From Bradyrhizobium sp. CSA112 (GTDB taxonomy: Bacteria > Pseudomonadota > Alphaproteobacteria > Rhizobiales > Xanthobacteraceae), in assembly GCF_029051645.1 (NCBI RefSeq), contig NZ_JAACFS010000007.1, forward strand, positions 179,168-243,167: 64,000 nt of DNA, given 5' to 3'. The position numbers were made by a program, and so were the translations under genes. The notes under the pieces are model-generated. The model did no database searches and had not been told where the DNA came from. It saw only the letters and a list, made by a program, of their open reading frames with translations. Position 1 is the first letter of the stretch. The number at the start of each line of letters is the position of its first letter. Shown piece by piece: positions 1 to 7,602 of the stretch.

Positions 1-1
1 C

Positions 2-943
2 GTGCGCGCGGTGGAAGGGGTACGGCAGGTGACCTTCGCCAACTGGTTCGGCGGCTATTATCAGGACCCGAAGAACTTCATCATGGCGCTCGCGATCGAG
101 CCGAACACCTATTTCGACGTGTATCGCAGCGAATTCGAAGTCCCGCCCGAACAGCTTCAGGCCTTCATGCGTGACCGCGGCAGCGCGGTGGTCGGCGAAA
201 GCCTGGCGCAGAAGTGGGGCTGGAAGATCGGTGATCGCATTCCTCTCAATAGCAACATCTTCAGCCAGAAGAGCGGCGGCCACACTTGGGATCTCACCAT
301 TGCCGGCATCGTCAAGGGCAAGGCCGAGCACGTCGACACCAACTTTCTCCTGTTCCAGTACCCCTATTTCGACGAAACCCGCAGTTTCGGCAAGGACACC
401 ATCGGCTGGATGATCCTGCAGACCACTTCGCCCGAAAACAACGATCGCGTGGCAAAGGCGATCGACGCGATGTTCGCCAATTCCACCGCAGAGACCTCGA
501 CCGACACCGAAAAGGCATTCGGCAAGGCGTTCGCGGCGCAGTTCGGCAATATCGCCCTGATCGTGCTGCTGGTGGTTGGCGCCGCCTTCGTCACGATCCT
601 GATGATCGTCGGCAATACCATGGCGCTGTCGATCCGGGAGCGAACGCGTGAGATCGGCGTGCTGAAGACGCTCGGCTTTTCGGGCCCGCGGATCCTCACG
701 ATGGTGCTCGGCGAATCCGTGTTGCTGGCGCTGCTCGGCGGCATTCCCGGACTGGCGATCGCGGCGCTGATCGCGATGGCGCTCCGCAACAGCCTGGCCA
801 ACGTCGCGCCCGCCTTTTCGGTATCGTCGACCATCGTCCTGCAGGGGTTGGCGCTGATGATCGCGCTGGGGCTGATCACGGGCATCATTCCCGCGCTCAA
901 CGCCATGCGGCTCAAAATTGCAACCGCGCTCGGACGGGGATAA
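2..943 (+). CDS. ABC transporter permease, MacB/FtsX type (5' partial)
   Basis: The C-terminal 313 residues of an FtsX/MacB-type permease are visible; the frame is open to the left edge, so the true start lies outside the window. The first 170 residues are a periplasmic domain. Hydrophobic segments follow at about 183-208, 232-262 and 275-302. The stretch ALSIRERTREIGVLKTLGF after the first of these is the usual cytoplasmic loop of this family. The next permease starts 2 bases after the stop, so the two probably form a heterodimer with an ATPase encoded upstream. Such transporters move lipoproteins, peptides or drugs across the inner membrane; the substrate cannot be told from sequence. Confidence 0.85.
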   Translation: MRAVEGVRQVTFANWFGGYYQDPKNFIMALAIEPNTYFDVYRSEFEVPPEQLQAFMRDRGSAVVGESLAQKWGWKIGDRIPLNSNIFSQKSGGHTWDLTIAGIVKGKAEHVDTNFLLFQYPYFDETRSFGKDTIGWMILQTTSPENNDRVAKAIDAMFANSTAETSTDTEKAFGKAFAAQFGNIALIVLLVVGAAFVTILMIVGNTMALSIRERTREIGVLKTLGFSGPRILTMVLGESVLLALLGGIPGLAIAALIAMALRNSLANVAPAFSVSSTIVLQGLALMIALGLITGIIPALNAMRLKIATALGRG

Positions 944-945
944 GC

Positions 946-2136
946 ATGCGCTCGCTTTGGCTTCAAGTCGCGGCGGTCACCGCCATCAATCTCAAAAGCA
1001 TTGGACAGCGGCGCTGGCTGTCGCTTTCGACCGTGATCGCGATCGCGCTGGTGGTGATCGTGCTGCTCGCATTCCTGGCGATGGCCAACGGCTTCCAGCG
1101 CACCATCGCAGGCTCCGGAGCCGATGACATCGCGATCGTGCTGCGGGCCGGCTCGCAGGCCGAAATCAACAGCACGGTGAGCCGCGATCAGGTGCGGCTG
1201 ATCGAGGACGGGCCCGGCATCGCGCGCGGCAACGACGGCAAGCCCCTGATCTCGCCGGAACTCTATCTTGTGGTCGACGGCATCAAGCGTTCGACCAAAA
1301 CCAAGGCCAATCTGCCGCTGCGCGGGATCGGCGAACAGGGCAGCGAGTTGCGCAAGGGCATCACCATCACCGCCGGCCGCATGTTCAATCGCGGCAGCAA
1401 TGAGGTGGTGGTCGGCAAAGCCCTGCTGCGCGAGTTCGAAGGGCTGGACCTCGGCTCTACCGTATCGTTCGGCGCCACGCGCTGGAACGTCGTCGGCGTG
1501 TTCGAGTCCGGCGGCAGCGTGTTCGAATCCGAGATCTGGGCCGATCTCAACGTGGTGCAGAGCCTGTTCAACCGCAACAACATCGTCCAGACCGTGCGCG
1601 CACGCCTCACCGGGCCGGCCGCACTGGATGAGCTCAAAAGCTATAGCGACAACGATCCGCGGTTGAAGCTCGATGTCAAATCCGAAGCAGCCTACTTTGC
1701 CGAACAGGCGTCGCAGACCTCCGATCTGATTCAGAAGCTCGGCTGGCCGCTCGCGATCGCGATGGCGCTGGGGGCGGTCGCCGGCGCGCTCAACACCATG
1801 TATTCGTCGGTCGCAGCGCGCGCGACGGAAATCGCAACGCTGCGCGCCATCGGCTTCGGCGGCTTCCCCGCTTTTGTCGGGACGCTGGCCGAATCGCTGT
1901 TGCTCGCCGTCATCGGCGGCCTGTTAGGGGCTGCCGCCACCTACCTGATTTTCGATGGCGTCACGGCTTCGACCCTTGGCGGCAACTTCACGCAGGTGGT
2001 GTTCGACTTCAAGCTCAGCCCCTGGCTGATCGCCGAGGGTGTGGCGCTTGCGCTGATCGTAGGCCTGATCGGCGGACTGTTTCCGGCACTGCGGGCTGCG
2101 CGATTGCCGATCGTCGAAGGCCTGTATGCGAACTGA
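946..2136 (+). CDS. ABC transporter permease, MacB/FtsX type
   Basis: A 396-residue inner-membrane permease of the FtsX/MacB superfamily. It has an N-terminal membrane segment at about residues 25-48, a periplasmic MacB-like domain to about 260, and three C-terminal membrane segments near 268-290, 310-335 and 362-388. The loop ARATEIATLRAIGFGGF is the family signature after the second helix. It ends with the typical ALRAARLPIVEGLY tail. It starts 2 bases after the preceding permease and is probably translated with it. It is the last gene of the operon, because the next gene runs the other way. Confidence 0.88.
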   Translation: MRSLWLQVAAVTAINLKSIGQRRWLSLSTVIAIALVVIVLLAFLAMANGFQRTIAGSGADDIAIVLRAGSQAEINSTVSRDQVRLIEDGPGIARGNDGKPLISPELYLVVDGIKRSTKTKANLPLRGIGEQGSELRKGITITAGRMFNRGSNEVVVGKALLREFEGLDLGSTVSFGATRWNVVGVFESGGSVFESEIWADLNVVQSLFNRNNIVQTVRARLTGPAALDELKSYSDNDPRLKLDVKSEAAYFAEQASQTSDLIQKLGWPLAIAMALGAVAGALNTMYSSVAARATEIATLRAIGFGGFPAFVGTLAESLLLAVIGGLLGAAATYLIFDGVTASTLGGNFTQVVFDFKLSPWLIAEGVALALIVGLIGGLFPALRAARLPIVEGLYAN

Positions 2137-2210
2137 GCTTGCTATTCTTCCACGCGCGATGCCGGCAAACACGTTTCGCGGGGCTTTCCGATCGGGCACG
2201 CCGTCGATGA

Positions 2211-2885
2211 CTATCCAACACGCTGGCCCGCGCGCCAACCCATTTCCCAGAAATCTGCCTCGAGCCGGGTAGCTTCCTTGAACATTGCGATCAACTCGGC
2301 CTCGCGGGTCGGCGTAACGTAGCGACCGGCGAGATCATCCAGGTGCGCCCGCGCCTTCGCCGCGACCTCCTGATATGGCGCACCGGCATACTCGGCGATC
2401 CAGACATGATAGGGATTCGTCGCGGCGGTTGCATTGGGCTTTGAGGCGAGCCGCGTCGCGATCTCCGCGTAGCCGATCACGCAAGGAGCCAGCGCGACCT
2501 TGAGCGCCAGCAGATCGCCTCGCATCCCCGCGTCGAGCACGTAGCGTGTATAGGCCAGCATCTCGACCGCCGGAGGGGCCCGTTCGAGATCGTCCGGCGA
2601 CAGGCCCCAGCCGGCGCAAAGCTTCACATGCAGATTCATCTCGACGTCGAGGATCGCCGAGAGGCCCGCCGCCGCTTCACGCATGTCGGCGAGCCCAGGC
2701 GACTTGTAGACGGCGAGCGCGTAGGCGCGGGCAAACTCGATCAGGAACAGGTAGTCCTGAACGAGGTAGTGACGAAACGCCGCCTCAGTGAGCGAGCCGT
2801 CCGCCAGCCCTTCCGTGAAGGGATGTTCGGTGTAGGCCCGCCACTCCGCGGACGCTTCTGTCTTTAGGCGCTCAAAGAAACTCAC
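2211..2885 (-). CDS. tenA: TenA family protein (thiaminase II / aminopyrimidine aminohydrolase-like)
   Basis: A 224-residue all-helical TenA/THI-4 family protein. TenA enzymes hydrolyse the aminopyrimidine of degraded thiamine for salvage. With the GTG start at 2885, Cys135 (LAPCVIGYAE) and Asp44 (VQDY) fall at the positions of the Bacillus subtilis TenA active-site residues. Glu209 in LEADFWEMGW fits the second catalytic acid. An upstream ATG at 2981 would add 32 residues with no family resemblance, so GTG was preferred. No other thiamine gene is nearby and no TPP riboswitch is apparent upstream. Family is confident; the exact substrate is not. Confidence 0.87.
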   Translation of the reverse strand: MSFFERLKTEASAEWRAYTEHPFTEGLADGSLTEAAFRHYLVQDYLFLIEFARAYALAVYKSPGLADMREAAAGLSAILDVEMNLHVKLCAGWGLSPDDLERAPPAVEMLAYTRYVLDAGMRGDLLALKVALAPCVIGYAEIATRLASKPNATAATNPYHVWIAEYAGAPYQEVAAKARAHLDDLAGRYVTPTREAELIAMFKEATRLEADFWEMGWRAGQRVG

Positions 2886-3071
2886 GATCTCTCGCCGGGC
2901 CCGCCTTCCAGAGTATCTACCCGTTACTACCAATAGTCGCTCGATATGGGCTTGGCCACTGCAGTCTCTGTGACAATTCAAAGATAGCTGTTCCGGCCGT
3001 CACTTCGCCATTGCGGATAGCACGAAGATCGCCCTAAAGTTGCATGGAACTTCAACTTGAGGTATCAGCTA

Positions 3072-4772
3072 ATGTCTGAATTTCAGGTCACGGGAAGCAA
3101 CGCCGACGCGCTCTTTACGCTCAAGATTCGCCGCGGCGATGGCATGGCTCTGGTCGCCATGGATTGGAAGGACGATGAGCCGCCGCTCGATTTTGTCGGC
3201 TTCGCAATCGAATACAAGGAGCCGGACGGCACGAGGTTCTTTAGCTTGAAGAACCGGATCGCGTTTCCCGGCACGGACGGAAAGACCAATCCAAATCGGC
3301 TGACCACGATGCAATCGCCCATACAGAAATTTCGCTGGGTGCATTTTCCTCGAAACGCCGAATTGGCGGGAGAATTCGTCTACCGGGTCACCCCGGTTTT
3401 CATGAACAAGCAGGACGAGCTCAGTTTTGGCGAGCCGCAGGAGGCGGCCATTGAACTGCGCCGTGAAACCTATCCGGATCAGCTCAATGTCACTTACACG
3501 CGCGGGTTCGTATTGTCGCAAGCATTCGTCGACAGGTATGAGACGATTTCCAAGCTCCTGCCTGCAAAAGCCAAAGACGGTCTCAAGTTCAAACCCACCC
3601 ATCCCAAGAAGGATGAGGCGCTCGCCTGGATGGGCTTTGAAGCCCGCCACGCAATTCTCGAGGTTCTGGATCAGGCGATCGAGGATGAAGACGCTGAGGT
3701 TCGGGTTGTTGCATACGATCTAAGCGAAATTGAAGTGGTGTCCCGATTGGAGAAGCTGGGCTCTCGCCTGAAAATCATCATCGACAATGCGGGCGAACAC
3801 GGACCTGCGGAATCGGGAGAGTCGCAGGCCGCAAAGCGACTGATGAAAACAGCCGGAGAAGACAACGTGAAGCGCCAGAAAATGGGCGCGCTCCAACATA
3901 ACAAGACGATCGTTGTCAATGGACCAAATCTGAAGAAAGCCGTCTGCGGCTCGACGAATTTCTCGTGGCGCGGGTTCTATGTTCAATCCAACAACGCCGT
4001 CATCCTGACCGGCGAGTCCGCCATCAAGCCCTTTCTTGATGCGTTCGAGAGTTACTGGGATAACGACAAGGCTTCTGACTTCGGTGCCACCAGATCAGCC
4101 GAGTGGAGCAGTCTTGGGTTCGACAATATCGACGCAGAAATTGCCTTCTCTCCGCATATCAGCGACAACGCACTGCTCGACAGCATTGCGGAAGACATGC
4201 AGTCGGCGGAATCGAGCGTGCTGTTCTCCCTGGCATTTCTGTATCAAACAGAAGGACCTATTCGCGAGGCGGTCAAGAAACTGGCCAAGGCCGAAGGTAT
4301 CTTTCTCTACGGCATCTCCGACAAAAAAGTCGGAGGCCTGGATTTTCAAAAGCCGGATGGCAAGGTCAAGCCGGTCTTTCCAGCGGCACTTTCGAAAAAC
4401 GTGCCAGAGCCCTTCAAGTCCGAGCCAAAAGGAGGCGGGGGAAATCGAATGCACCACAAGTTCGTGGTGATTGATTTCGACAAACCGACCGCGCGAGTTT
4501 ACTTCGGCTCCTACAATTTTTCGCCTCCGGCCGACACATCGAATGGCGAGAATCTTCTTTTGATAAAGGACCGGCGTATTGCCGTGTCCTATATGATCGA
4601 AGCGCTCAGAATCTTCGATCACTACCATTTCCGTGTTGCGCAAACCGAAGCCAGGACGGCCAGAAAGAAACTGCAACTGGCCAAGCCGCCGCAAAAGCGC
4701 GGCGAGAAGGCGTGGTGGAGCGAGTATTATACTGACGAACGAAAGATTCGTGACCGCAAATTATTCTCGTAA
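3072..4772 (+). CDS. Phospholipase D-like domain protein
   Basis: A 566-residue protein with two PLD-type catalytic halves behind an N-terminal region of about 170 residues that I do not recognise. The first HKD motif is HNKTIVVN (H276, K278), followed by CGSTNFSW; the usual Asp is Asn283. The second is complete: HHKFVVID (H461, K463, D468), followed by FGSYNFS. PLD-fold enzymes cleave phosphodiesters in lipids or nucleic acids. There is no signal peptide, so it should be cytoplasmic, which fits a nuclease better than a secreted lipase (inference). The ATG at 3072 has TGAGG upstream; an in-frame TTG lies at 3057. Composition looks less GC-rich than the neighbours, which is an impression only. 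Confidence 0.8.
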   Translation: MSEFQVTGSNADALFTLKIRRGDGMALVAMDWKDDEPPLDFVGFAIEYKEPDGTRFFSLKNRIAFPGTDGKTNPNRLTTMQSPIQKFRWVHFPRNAELAGEFVYRVTPVFMNKQDELSFGEPQEAAIELRRETYPDQLNVTYTRGFVLSQAFVDRYETISKLLPAKAKDGLKFKPTHPKKDEALAWMGFEARHAILEVLDQAIEDEDAEVRVVAYDLSEIEVVSRLEKLGSRLKIIIDNAGEHGPAESGESQAAKRLMKTAGEDNVKRQKMGALQHNKTIVVNGPNLKKAVCGSTNFSWRGFYVQSNNAVILTGESAIKPFLDAFESYWDNDKASDFGATRSAEWSSLGFDNIDAEIAFSPHISDNALLDSIAEDMQSAESSVLFSLAFLYQTEGPIREAVKKLAKAEGIFLYGISDKKVGGLDFQKPDGKVKPVFPAALSKNVPEPFKSEPKGGGGNRMHHKFVVIDFDKPTARVYFGSYNFSPPADTSNGENLLLIKDRRIAVSYMIEALRIFDHYHFRVAQTEARTARKKLQLAKPPQKRGEKAWWSEYYTDERKIRDRKLFS

Positions 4773-4797
4773 CATTCGCCATGCTGAGAGCATCTTG

Positions 4798-5057
4798 CGC
4801 TCGATTTCAGCCCGAACTGGACGGCCGGCGGAAGCGAGCGCTGCCGCGCGAGCGAACGACGCAAGCGCGTATAGCGGAGCGAACGAGCGCGCAGCACACT
4901 TATCGTCGTCCCTGCGAACGCAGGGACCCATACCGCGTGATCTCTCGATTTGGCAGCATGGCAGACGACTTTCGCAAAACCTCCGCCGGTGGTTATGGGT
5001 CCCTGCGTTCGCAGGGACGACGCCGAGAGCGCGGAGCATCGCGGATAAGTCGCTGCT
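4798..5057. repeat. Composite palindromic repeat, copy A
   Basis: This fills most of the gap between the PLD gene and the Bug-family gene. It has a left flank (4798-4903), a 29 bp arm (4904-4932), a 61 bp core (4933-4993), the exact reverse complement of the arm (4994-5022), and a right flank (to about 5057). Copy B at 7152-7458 matches both flanks in the same orientation but carries the core reversed. No protein-coding role is evident here. Confidence 0.9.
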
Positions 5058-5075
5058 TCATATGGCGTAACTTGC

Positions 5076-6053
5076 CTATTCTCCCTTGAGGCCCGCCGCC
5101 CGGATCACCTCGCCCCATTTGCGGGTCTCGTCGTCGATGAATTTGCCGAACTCGGCGGCGGTGCCGGGTCGCGCCTCCAGTCCCTGGGCGAGCAGCTTCT
5201 GCTTCACTTCGGGGTCGGCAAGCGCGCGATTGATCTCTTGCTGCATCCGCTCGACGATCGGCTGCGGCGTGGCTGATGGCGCCATGAAACCGAACCAGCC
5301 CGAAGCAACCACGTTTGGAAAGCCCTGCTCGCGCAAGGTCGGAGCCGCGGGATAGATGTCGCTGCGGGCCGCGGAAGCCACGCCGAGCACGCGAAAATCG
5401 CCGCTCTGGATATGCGGCAACGCTGTGCTGATCGCGGTCAGGGTGGCGTCGACGCGGCCGGCGAGCAACTCGGTGTAGGCCATCGCATCGCCGCGGTACT
5501 GGACATTGAGGCCCTTGACTCCGGCGTCCCTCAGCAGCAGTTCAGCCGCGAGATGCGGCTGCGAGCCGGCGCCCGGAGAGGCGAAGGTCAGGCCGTCGGG
5601 CTGTGCCTTGCCGTAGGCGATCAGCTCCTGCAGATTCTTGAAGCTCGCCTTGGCGTTGACGATCAGAAAGAGCGGCGCCATGACGGCCATCGCCGCCGGC
5701 TGCAGATCCTTGCGCTCGTATTTCAGTTTTCCGTACAGGGCTTCGGCGGTGGCAAAGGGTGCGGCCGCGTAGAGGAAAGTGTATCCGTCCGGCGCCGCGC
5801 GTGCGACCAGTTCGTTGGCAATGCGCGTGCCCGCCCCCGGCTCGTTCTCGACGATGAACTGCTGGCCAAAGCTGCGCCCGAGCTGCTCGGCCAGGATACG
5901 CAACGAGATATCGTTTGCCCCGCCGGCCCCGTAGGGTGACACCAGGCGCACGAGCCGCGACGGCCAATCGCTCTCGGCAAACGCAGGAAAGCCTGGAGCG
6001 GCCGAGAAGCAGGCGGCGATGGTCCCCAGCAGGGTTCGGCGTGTGACTTTCAT
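5076..6053 (-). CDS. Bug/TctC-family tripartite tricarboxylate transporter substrate-binding protein
   Basis: A 325-residue exported binding protein of the Bug (TctC) family. It has an N-terminal signal sequence with basic and hydrophobic parts (MKVTRRTLLGTIAACFSAAPGFPAFA), then WPSRLVRLVSPYGAGGANDI and AGTRIANELVARAAPDGYTF, both family hallmarks. Such proteins bind carboxylates in the periplasm for TctAB-type secondary transporters or signalling. The ATG at 6053 follows AAGAGGC; the longer open frame to 6230 has no family content. No tctA or tctB is adjacent, so it is an orphan. A LysR gene is divergent, 230 bp away, and is a likely regulator. Confidence 0.9.
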   Translation of the reverse strand: MKVTRRTLLGTIAACFSAAPGFPAFAESDWPSRLVRLVSPYGAGGANDISLRILAEQLGRSFGQQFIVENEPGAGTRIANELVARAAPDGYTFLYAAAPFATAEALYGKLKYERKDLQPAAMAVMAPLFLIVNAKASFKNLQELIAYGKAQPDGLTFASPGAGSQPHLAAELLLRDAGVKGLNVQYRGDAMAYTELLAGRVDATLTAISTALPHIQSGDFRVLGVASAARSDIYPAAPTLREQGFPNVVASGWFGFMAPSATPQPIVERMQQEINRALADPEVKQKLLAQGLEARPGTAAEFGKFIDDETRKWGEVIRAAGLKGE

Positions 6054-6283
6054 GGATGCCTCTTGGGAATAAAGGGCCGCGTGAAAAGCGCTGCAGCCCG
6101 GCGCGTCCGTCCCATTTTTATCGAGCCGCGTTGGCGCGATCGCATTGCTGGATCGCTTGGCCCTTCGTCTTATCGAGACCGCAACGATAGAGACGCGCCT
6201 TCTATCGAACAATGTGTATTTTTTGACCAATTGATAAGCGTAGCCTATGAATGCGGAAAGCGGCGAAAGCTCGGAGGCGCGGC
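6054..6283. promoter_or_regulatory. Divergent promoter region between the Bug protein and LysR genes
   Basis: A 230 bp divergent spacer. Near 6200-6238 an AT-richer stretch contains TATCGA and TTGATA half-sites facing each other around a T-rich middle. This is the sort of imperfect dyad LysR proteins bind, often in their own divergent promoter. It is a weak match and the only candidate operator I see here. Confidence 0.4.
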
Positions 6284-7228
6284 ATGGCGATGGACGTTAC
6301 ACTGCGGCAGTTGCGCGCCTATGTGGCCGTGCTGGAGGCCGCGAGCTTTTCGGAAGCCGCCAAGGCCATGCACCTGTCGCAGGCCGCGCTCTCAGGATTG
6401 ATCAAGGAACTGGAGAGCCGCGTCGGCGTCCGCCTGCTGGACCGCACGACCCGCAAGGTTTCTGCCTCTAGCGTCGGCGAGACCTTTGCACCGATGGCCC
6501 GGCGCGTGCTCTCGAACCTGGACGAGGCGCTCGACAACCTGACCAATCTCAAAGAGCTGCGCCGTGGACTGGTGCGCGTCGCGGCGCCCGAAACGCTATC
6601 CTGCACGCTGCTGCCGGAGCTCATCGCCGGCTACAACGACAGCCATCCGGGCGTTGACGTCCGCTTCGACGATGTGCCGATCCAGGAGGTGCTGGGGGGC
6701 CTACAGAACGGCTCTACCGACATCGGCTTCGGACCGGCCGGCGTTGTTCCGGATTATCAGGTGGAAGCGCATGTGATTTGCGCCGACCCGCTCTTTGTAG
6801 CGTTGCGCGGCGACGATCCGCTGGCAAAAGCCAAGTCGGTCAGTTGGAAGGATTTGCGCGAGCGGCCGCTGCTCAATTACATGCCCAACATCGCCATCAA
6901 CGTGTTGAGCAACGTGCCGCCCCGGCATCACCCCAGGGAATTGGTGCCGGTGCACCGGGTGAACACCGCGCTGTCGATGCTGCGGGTGAGACAGGGCGCC
7001 GTGATCTGCCCCTCGATGGCGGAGCCGCTGGTACGCGGCTTCGGACTGACTTTCCTGCCGCTGCTGCAGCCGGCCGTCAAATGGAAGATCGCGATGTTCG
7101 TACGAAACAGCGCATCACTCTCGCCGGCGGTCGAGAGCTTTCGCGACTTCACGCTCGCTTTCAGCCCGAACTGGGCGGCCGGCGGAAGCGAGCGCCGCCG
7201 CGCGAGTGAGCGGCGCAAGCGCGTTTAG
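6284..7228 (+). CDS. LysR family transcriptional regulator
   Basis: A 314-residue LysR-type regulator. The winged helix-turn-helix is at about residues 3-62 (VTLRQLRAYVAVLEAASFSE, with LSQAALSGLIKELESRVG as recognition region). The effector-binding domain runs from about 90 to 288. The ATG at 6284 has GGAGG six bases upstream; an in-frame ATG at 6251 lacks one. The last roughly 25 residues, from about 290 on, are rich in Arg, Gly, Ser and Ala and lie inside repeat copy B (from 7152), so the C-terminus is repeat-derived. It probably controls the divergent Bug-protein gene. Confidence 0.9.
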   Translation: MAMDVTLRQLRAYVAVLEAASFSEAAKAMHLSQAALSGLIKELESRVGVRLLDRTTRKVSASSVGETFAPMARRVLSNLDEALDNLTNLKELRRGLVRVAAPETLSCTLLPELIAGYNDSHPGVDVRFDDVPIQEVLGGLQNGSTDIGFGPAGVVPDYQVEAHVICADPLFVALRGDDPLAKAKSVSWKDLRERPLLNYMPNIAINVLSNVPPRHHPRELVPVHRVNTALSMLRVRQGAVICPSMAEPLVRGFGLTFLPLLQPAVKWKIAMFVRNSASLSPAVESFRDFTLAFSPNWAAGGSERRRASERRKRV

Positions 7229-7458
7229 CGAACGAGCGCGCAGCACACTCAGTGTCGTCCCTGCCTAGTGCGCAATTGCGCACGGGGCGCAGGGACCCAT
7301 AACCACCGGCGGAAGTTTTACGAGAGGTGTCTGCCACGCTGCCATATCGAGAGACCACGCGGTATCGCGATGAGCGCAGTGCGCTCACGCGGGGGTCCCT
7401 GCGTTCGCAGGGACGACGTCGAGAGAGCGCAGAGCATCGCGGGTAAGTCGCTGCTTCG
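7152..7458. repeat. Composite palindromic repeat, copy B (core inverted)
   Basis: Same family as the element at 4798-5057. The left flank starts inside the LysR coding sequence and matches copy A. The arm near 7254-7302 is interrupted by a small palindrome (GTGCGCAATTGCGCAC, 7268-7283). The core (about 7302-7362) matches the reverse complement of copy A's core, with roughly nine differences in 61 bases. Next comes a second small hairpin (7371-7387), then the other arm and the right flank. The rest of the gap to 7602 holds the leader of the next gene, with GGGAGGAG just before its ATG. Confidence 0.88.
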
Positions 7459-7602
7459 CACGGACAAATTGGTGAAATCGTAGATCGGACGCCTCGAGTG
7501 GGCGTGCCTGCAATGAACATCCAACGATTGTATTGCCCTAATGACAAACCGGGCACGCGGCAGTAGCCTACCCCAAAATATAAAACGCACGGGAGGAGTT
7601 GC

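Noticed and set aside
2886..3071. Possible TPP riboswitch upstream of the tenA-like gene
   Set aside because: No CUGAGA and ACCUG-type core elements are visible in the leader on the minus strand.
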